Assembly (NCBI RefSeq): GCF_028764065.1
Contig: NZ_JACOFN010000011.1
Location: 1 to 56,416, forward strand
Direction of reading: 5' to 3'
Origin: Fructobacillus sp. CRL 2054
GTDB taxonomy: Bacteria; Bacillota; Bacilli; Lactobacillales; Lactobacillaceae
Length of the DNA: 56,416 nucleotides
Shown: piece after piece, positions 54,376-56,416 of the stretch
Layout of the letters: each line of letters opens with the position of its first letter
Numbering within the stretch: the first letter of the stretch is position 1
The notes under the pieces: generated by a model
What the model was told of the DNA's origin: nothing
Databases searched by the model: none
What the model saw: only the letters and a program-made list of their open reading frames with translations
Made by a program: the position numbers and the translations under genes

Positions 54376-54696
54376 TTATCCAACATCAGCCGGTGGCAAT
54401 CCTTCCAAGTAATCTCGGAAGAAGGGACAATCGAAGAATGCTGCCAAATCATTCCCATATAGATGGCAGAAGGTCAGAATCACCAAAAGGTCTGGTAGTA
54501 CCTGACCCGACTCATACTTCGAGATGGCCGATTGGGACAAATGAAGGCTAGCCGCAACTTGTGCCTGCGAGTAGCCGTGCATCAAGCGGGACTTCTTCAG
54601 CCGGTTAGCCAGCTCTTCTTGAACTTGCTGGCGGAGGGCAGTTTCCATCCACTTGTGGTCAAAATGCTCAATTGCTGTGGGATGTGCAAGAACCAT
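54376..54696 (-). CDS. XRE-family HTH regulator
   Basis: 106 aa, AAGGAGGA upstream of the start. HTH core RLKKSRLMHGYSQAQVAASLHLSQSAISKYESGQVLPDL (about 31-70), followed by LVILTFCHLYGNDLAAFF, the usual third and fourth helices. It carries an N-terminal helix (METALRQQVQEELA) that could serve dimerisation. Target unknown; its neighbours are a MacB-like exporter and a membrane protein. Confidence 0.85.
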   Translation of the reverse strand: MVLAHPTAIEHFDHKWMETALRQQVQEELANRLKKSRLMHGYSQAQVAASLHLSQSAISKYESGQVLPDLLVILTFCHLYGNDLAAFFDCPFFRDYLEGLPPADVG

Positions 54697-54794
54697 TTTT
54701 CTCTCCTCCTTCTAAATGGTTGCTTGCTTCGATTTCCTTTCTCCTACTGTCTTGCCCATATTATAACCAGTCATAGTCCCCTTTAGAAGTACAA

Positions 54795-54815
54795 AAGAGA
54801 CCTAAAAGGCCTCTT
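54795..54815 (-). terminator. second terminator downstream of the membrane protein gene
   Basis: AAGAGGCC-TTTTA-GGTCTCTT on the minus strand, weak T tract. It follows the first terminator (54861-54886) by 46 bases. Confidence 0.4.
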
Positions 54816-54860
54816 ATTCCTAAGGTTCATAATGGCTATACAAAAGCCCAAAAAGAGTAT

Positions 54861-54886
54861 AAAAAAGGCCAGCATCTCTGCCGACC
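54861..54886 (-). terminator. terminator of the four-TM protein gene
   Basis: GGTCGGCA-GAGA-TGCTGGCC on the minus strand (two G-U pairs) followed by six T. Confidence 0.7.
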
Positions 54887-54897
54887 AAAATAAAAAT

Positions 54898-55332
54898 TTA
54901 GAAGTATACACCAGAAATTGGAAAACCAATCGCAACCAAGTAGATGGCCCAGCCCCAGAAGAGGTAGCCAATGATTTCAACAATGGTACGTTGCCATGGC
55001 AAGTGCCAGAAGAATGGTCGCTGACGCATCAATCCCTTCACACCCTGTTCCAAGACGGCCCAAACGAGAAGCCCGAAGAACGTCCCTGACCCTTGCGTAA
55101 TAGCAGAGTCATAGTTTGCCCAAACCACAAAGGAGATGCTCAAGACAACGGAAATCAAAATGAAGAGACCCTGGCCGAAATCAACGAAGATACCACCACC
55201 AATTGATAGCGCTTCCACCTTTGTTGTTTTCTCACTTTTGAAGACCTGCTGCCAACCAATTCGGACGAGCGAGGCTAAAATACCACCGAGTAGTCCAACC
55301 CAAAGGGCATTCAATAGAATTGTCGCAAGCAT
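54898..55332 (-). CDS. four-TM membrane protein of unknown function
   Basis: 144 aa with four hydrophobic segments (about 4-24, 52-73, 83-100, 118-140). Small-residue-rich first helix (GLLGGILASLVRIGW) and GGGIFVDFGQGLF in the second are conserved-looking features, but no family is recognised. Start ATG 55332 has AAAGGAG upstream. Monocistronic. Confidence 0.7.
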   Translation of the reverse strand: MLATILLNALWVGLLGGILASLVRIGWQQVFKSEKTTKVEALSIGGGIFVDFGQGLFILISVVLSISFVVWANYDSAITQGSGTFFGLLVWAVLEQGVKGLMRQRPFFWHLPWQRTIVEIIGYLFWGWAIYLVAIGFPISGVYF

Positions 55333-55456
55333 ATCTAATCTCCTTTAATTCACTTCTTTTATGATAACACTACACTCATTCTAATCAAAAGACAGGCCGC
55401 TATTTTCTTGCTAAAGTCTAAAGAATCAACGAGGAAGCCCAGTATTATTGACTTTT

Positions 55457-55465
55457 TGGTATAAT
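55457..55465 (+). promoter_or_regulatory. extended -10 promoter of the DUF536-like gene
   Basis: TGG-TATAAT with about 100 bases of leader before the TTG start. No structure was recognised in the leader. Confidence 0.5.
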
Positions 55466-55570
55466 AGGACATTGAAAGGTTATTTATCTAGTATCTTAAT
55501 ATGACCAAATACAGTTAATTTCAATCGCAGACGGACGAAGAGTCACTGCATTCAAATGGAGGTTTTTCTT

Positions 55571-56062
55571 TTGAAAGTCAAACGCGAAAATATGATTGAT
55601 TACTACACATTCAGTTCAACCGCTGAACTACTACTCTACTTAGGCATCGAGCGGGAAACCCTTTTCCACCGTGCCAAATTGCGTGGTATCGATTTGAACG
55701 GTACCTATACAGAAGAGGACCTAGCAGCCCTCAAGCCTTCTAAGGACGCCTACCTTGGTTCCCTTAACGCCGAAACCGAAGCAGAAGTCGAAGTCCTCAA
55801 GATGAAGCTCCAAATGCTTGAGTCACAACTCGGCTACAAGGATCAGCAGCTTGAAGATCGCCAAGAGCACATTGATACTCTTAAGGCCACTCTCTCAAAG
55901 GCTGAAAGCAACCTCGAAAAAACTCAAACAACGGTCGACCAACAACAGCACCTTCAATTGGCTACCCTCTCCCAACTCGACAAGGTCACATCCCGTGTCC
56001 AACGAATCGAAATGGAAGAAGACCAAAAGAAGCATTGGTGGTCACGCAAAAAGAAGAAGTAA
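55571..56062 (+). CDS. HTH plus coiled-coil DUF536-like protein
   Basis: 163 aa starting at TTG 55571, 7 bases after GGAGG; the earlier ATG (55556) is part of that site. N-terminal region TAELLLYLGIERETLFHRAKLRGIDLNG looks like a winged or MerR-like helix-turn-helix; a long coiled coil (about 65-140) follows with QQQHLQLATLSQLDKV and a basic end (WWSRKKKK). This architecture matches the DUF536 proteins usually encoded next to plasmid replication genes; here it is chromosomal, with no rep gene in view. Confidence 0.7.
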   Translation: MKVKRENMIDYYTFSSTAELLLYLGIERETLFHRAKLRGIDLNGTYTEEDLAALKPSKDAYLGSLNAETEAEVEVLKMKLQMLESQLGYKDQQLEDRQEHIDTLKATLSKAESNLEKTQTTVDQQQHLQLATLSQLDKVTSRVQRIEMEEDQKKHWWSRKKKK

Positions 56063-56066
56063 AAGG

Positions 56067-56092
56067 AAAGAAGCCGCGCGGCTTCTTTTTTT
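56067..56092 (+). terminator. terminator of the DUF536-like gene
   Basis: AAAGAAGCCG-CG-CGGCTTCTTT and T run. Confidence 0.85.
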
Positions 56093-56098
56093 GCAATA

Positions 56099-56137
56099 AA
56101 AAGAAGAGCTAATTCATACGAATCAACTCTTCTTTTT
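56099..56137. terminator. bidirectional terminator
   Basis: AAGAAGAG / CTCTTCTT with ATTCATACGAAT in the loop; T-rich in both directions. It ends the surface-protein remnant on the minus strand. Confidence 0.75.
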
Positions 56138-56155
56138 TAACACTATTTATTGGAA

Positions 56156-56301
56156 TCAACTACTTGGGCCTGTAACCAATGTATAGTTAAAGGTTGCCGC
56201 AGAATCATAAGAACCATTCTTCCATGAGTTTGTAGTCTTTAATCTCAATCCATAATCATTTGCATATTGGTTACTGAAAGTATAGCCATCTGCTCGTATG
56301 C
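56156..56301 (-). pseudogene. 3' end of a surface protein gene cut by the IS element
   Basis: Reading leftwards from 56301 the frame encodes ISIRADGYTFSNQYANDYG, then LRLKTTNSWKNGS and SAATFNYTLVTGPSS with a TGA at 56156-56158. The short polar strands rich in Thr, Asn and Tyr and an end resembling the YxxxLxWTL-type tail of WxL domains (here FNYTL) suggest a cell-surface protein. The same frame runs into a stop inside the IS sequence, so the 5' part is missing at this junction. The family guess is weak. Confidence 0.45.
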
Positions 56302-56416
56302 TGATAAAATGGACAGATTTTATGCATCGTCCACTGTATAATTATCCCAAGACTAAAAAGGAAATCAGCACATGACTAAAAGGCCACGTTACTCACAGGA
56401 ATTCAAAGATGCCATT
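56302..56416 (+). mobile_element. left end of an IS3-family insertion sequence (partial)
   Basis: Starts near 56302 with TGATAAAATGGACAGATTTT, an IS3-family type terminal repeat, followed by the leader and the beginning of orfA. The element leaves the window, so its right end and target duplication are not visible. Confidence 0.7.
56374..56416 (+). CDS. IS3-family transposase OrfA, N-terminal fragment
   Basis: Fourteen codons are visible, MTKRPRYSQEFKDAI, the typical start of the HTH_Tnp_1 domain of IS3-group OrfA proteins (basic start, then YSxEFK). Preceded by AAAGGA. It continues beyond the window. Confidence 0.7.

Noticed and set aside
54789-54878. 30-codon hydrophobic ORF (MLAFFILFLGFCIAIM) resembling a type I toxin peptide
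   Set aside because: It starts inside the terminator hairpin of the four-TM gene; the Phe codons are the T run of that terminator, and there is no ribosome binding site. No antisense RNA promoter was recognised. It stays a remote possibility.
1-56416. CRISPR array
   Set aside because: No set of regularly spaced identical repeats was found, and no cas genes are present.

Overview
The window looks like a chromosomal segment of a heterofermentative lactic acid bacterium, most likely of the Leuconostocaceae (Leuconostoc / Fructobacillus / Convivina / Weissella side). Three things point there: a phosphoketolase (xfp) of leuconostoc type together with zwf for the phosphoketolase pathway, low-GC Gram-positive ribosome binding sites and promoters, and typical Lactobacillales families (ClpL, FolT with a THF riboswitch, DUF998 protein, DUF536 protein, LysM/Amidase_5 hydrolase, GdpP). 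No prophage, conjugative element or CRISPR array was seen. An IS3-type element enters at the extreme right end.

Layout. 1-5.2 kb: dut-radA-gltX-cysS, all on the minus strand. 5.2-8.0 kb: the main accessory stretch, with an acetyltransferase, tandem and decaying copies of a small membrane protein gene, a small membrane protein on the minus strand, and a three-gene cassette in which two paralogous STAS-like (DUF4325-like) genes flank a membrane-anchored protein gene. 8.0-10.5 kb: clpL and a small HTH gene with a leader ORF. 10.6-14.1 kb: AbrB/DUF998 fusion, rlmD and a YczE-type membrane protein on the plus strand. 14.1-17.2 kb: folT behind a THF riboswitch, a 52-aa Cse60-like gene, an ASCH gene broken by one amber codon, and prfC. 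17.3-23.0 kb: the oppABCDF peptide uptake operon. 23.3-30 kb: ABC-F ATPase, VOC protein, tRNA-Lys(CTT), LysM cell-wall hydrolase, ferredoxin-NADP reductase, nucleoside hydrolase and deoxynucleoside kinase. 30-36 kb: walR-walK and htrA, prs, and a Cof-type HAD phosphatase. 36.1-39.6 kb: xfp with its upstream GntR-family gene. 39.6-45.6 kb: ybaK, then the rpsF-ssb-rpsR and gdpP-rplI-dnaB clusters. 45.7-50.1 kb: NhaC antiporter, MFS transporter and zwf. 50.1-56.4 kb: CadD-type transporter, HD hydrolase, a TetR regulator divergent from a MacB-like ABC exporter, XRE regulator, membrane protein, DUF536-like coiled-coil protein, and a surface-protein gene cut off by the IS element.

How the parts work together. 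xfp and zwf form the backbone of hexose/pentose catabolism; the xfp promoter carries a cre-like site and is followed upstream by a GntR gene sharing a candidate operator. The opp operon, folT and the nucleoside hydrolase / deoxynucleoside kinase pair fit an auxotroph that scavenges peptides, folate and nucleosides. walRK-htrA and the LysM hydrolase handle cell-wall homeostasis. The most unusual observations are the STAS-like cassette, RlmD with all iron-sulphur cysteines lost, OppA without any cysteine, a hairpin placed between the Shine-Dalgarno and start codon of walK, an apparently leaderless ybaK, and the single-stop ASCH pseudogene. Many gene starts were moved from the longest ORF to an internal ATG/GTG/TTG preceded by a good ribosome binding site; each entry says so.
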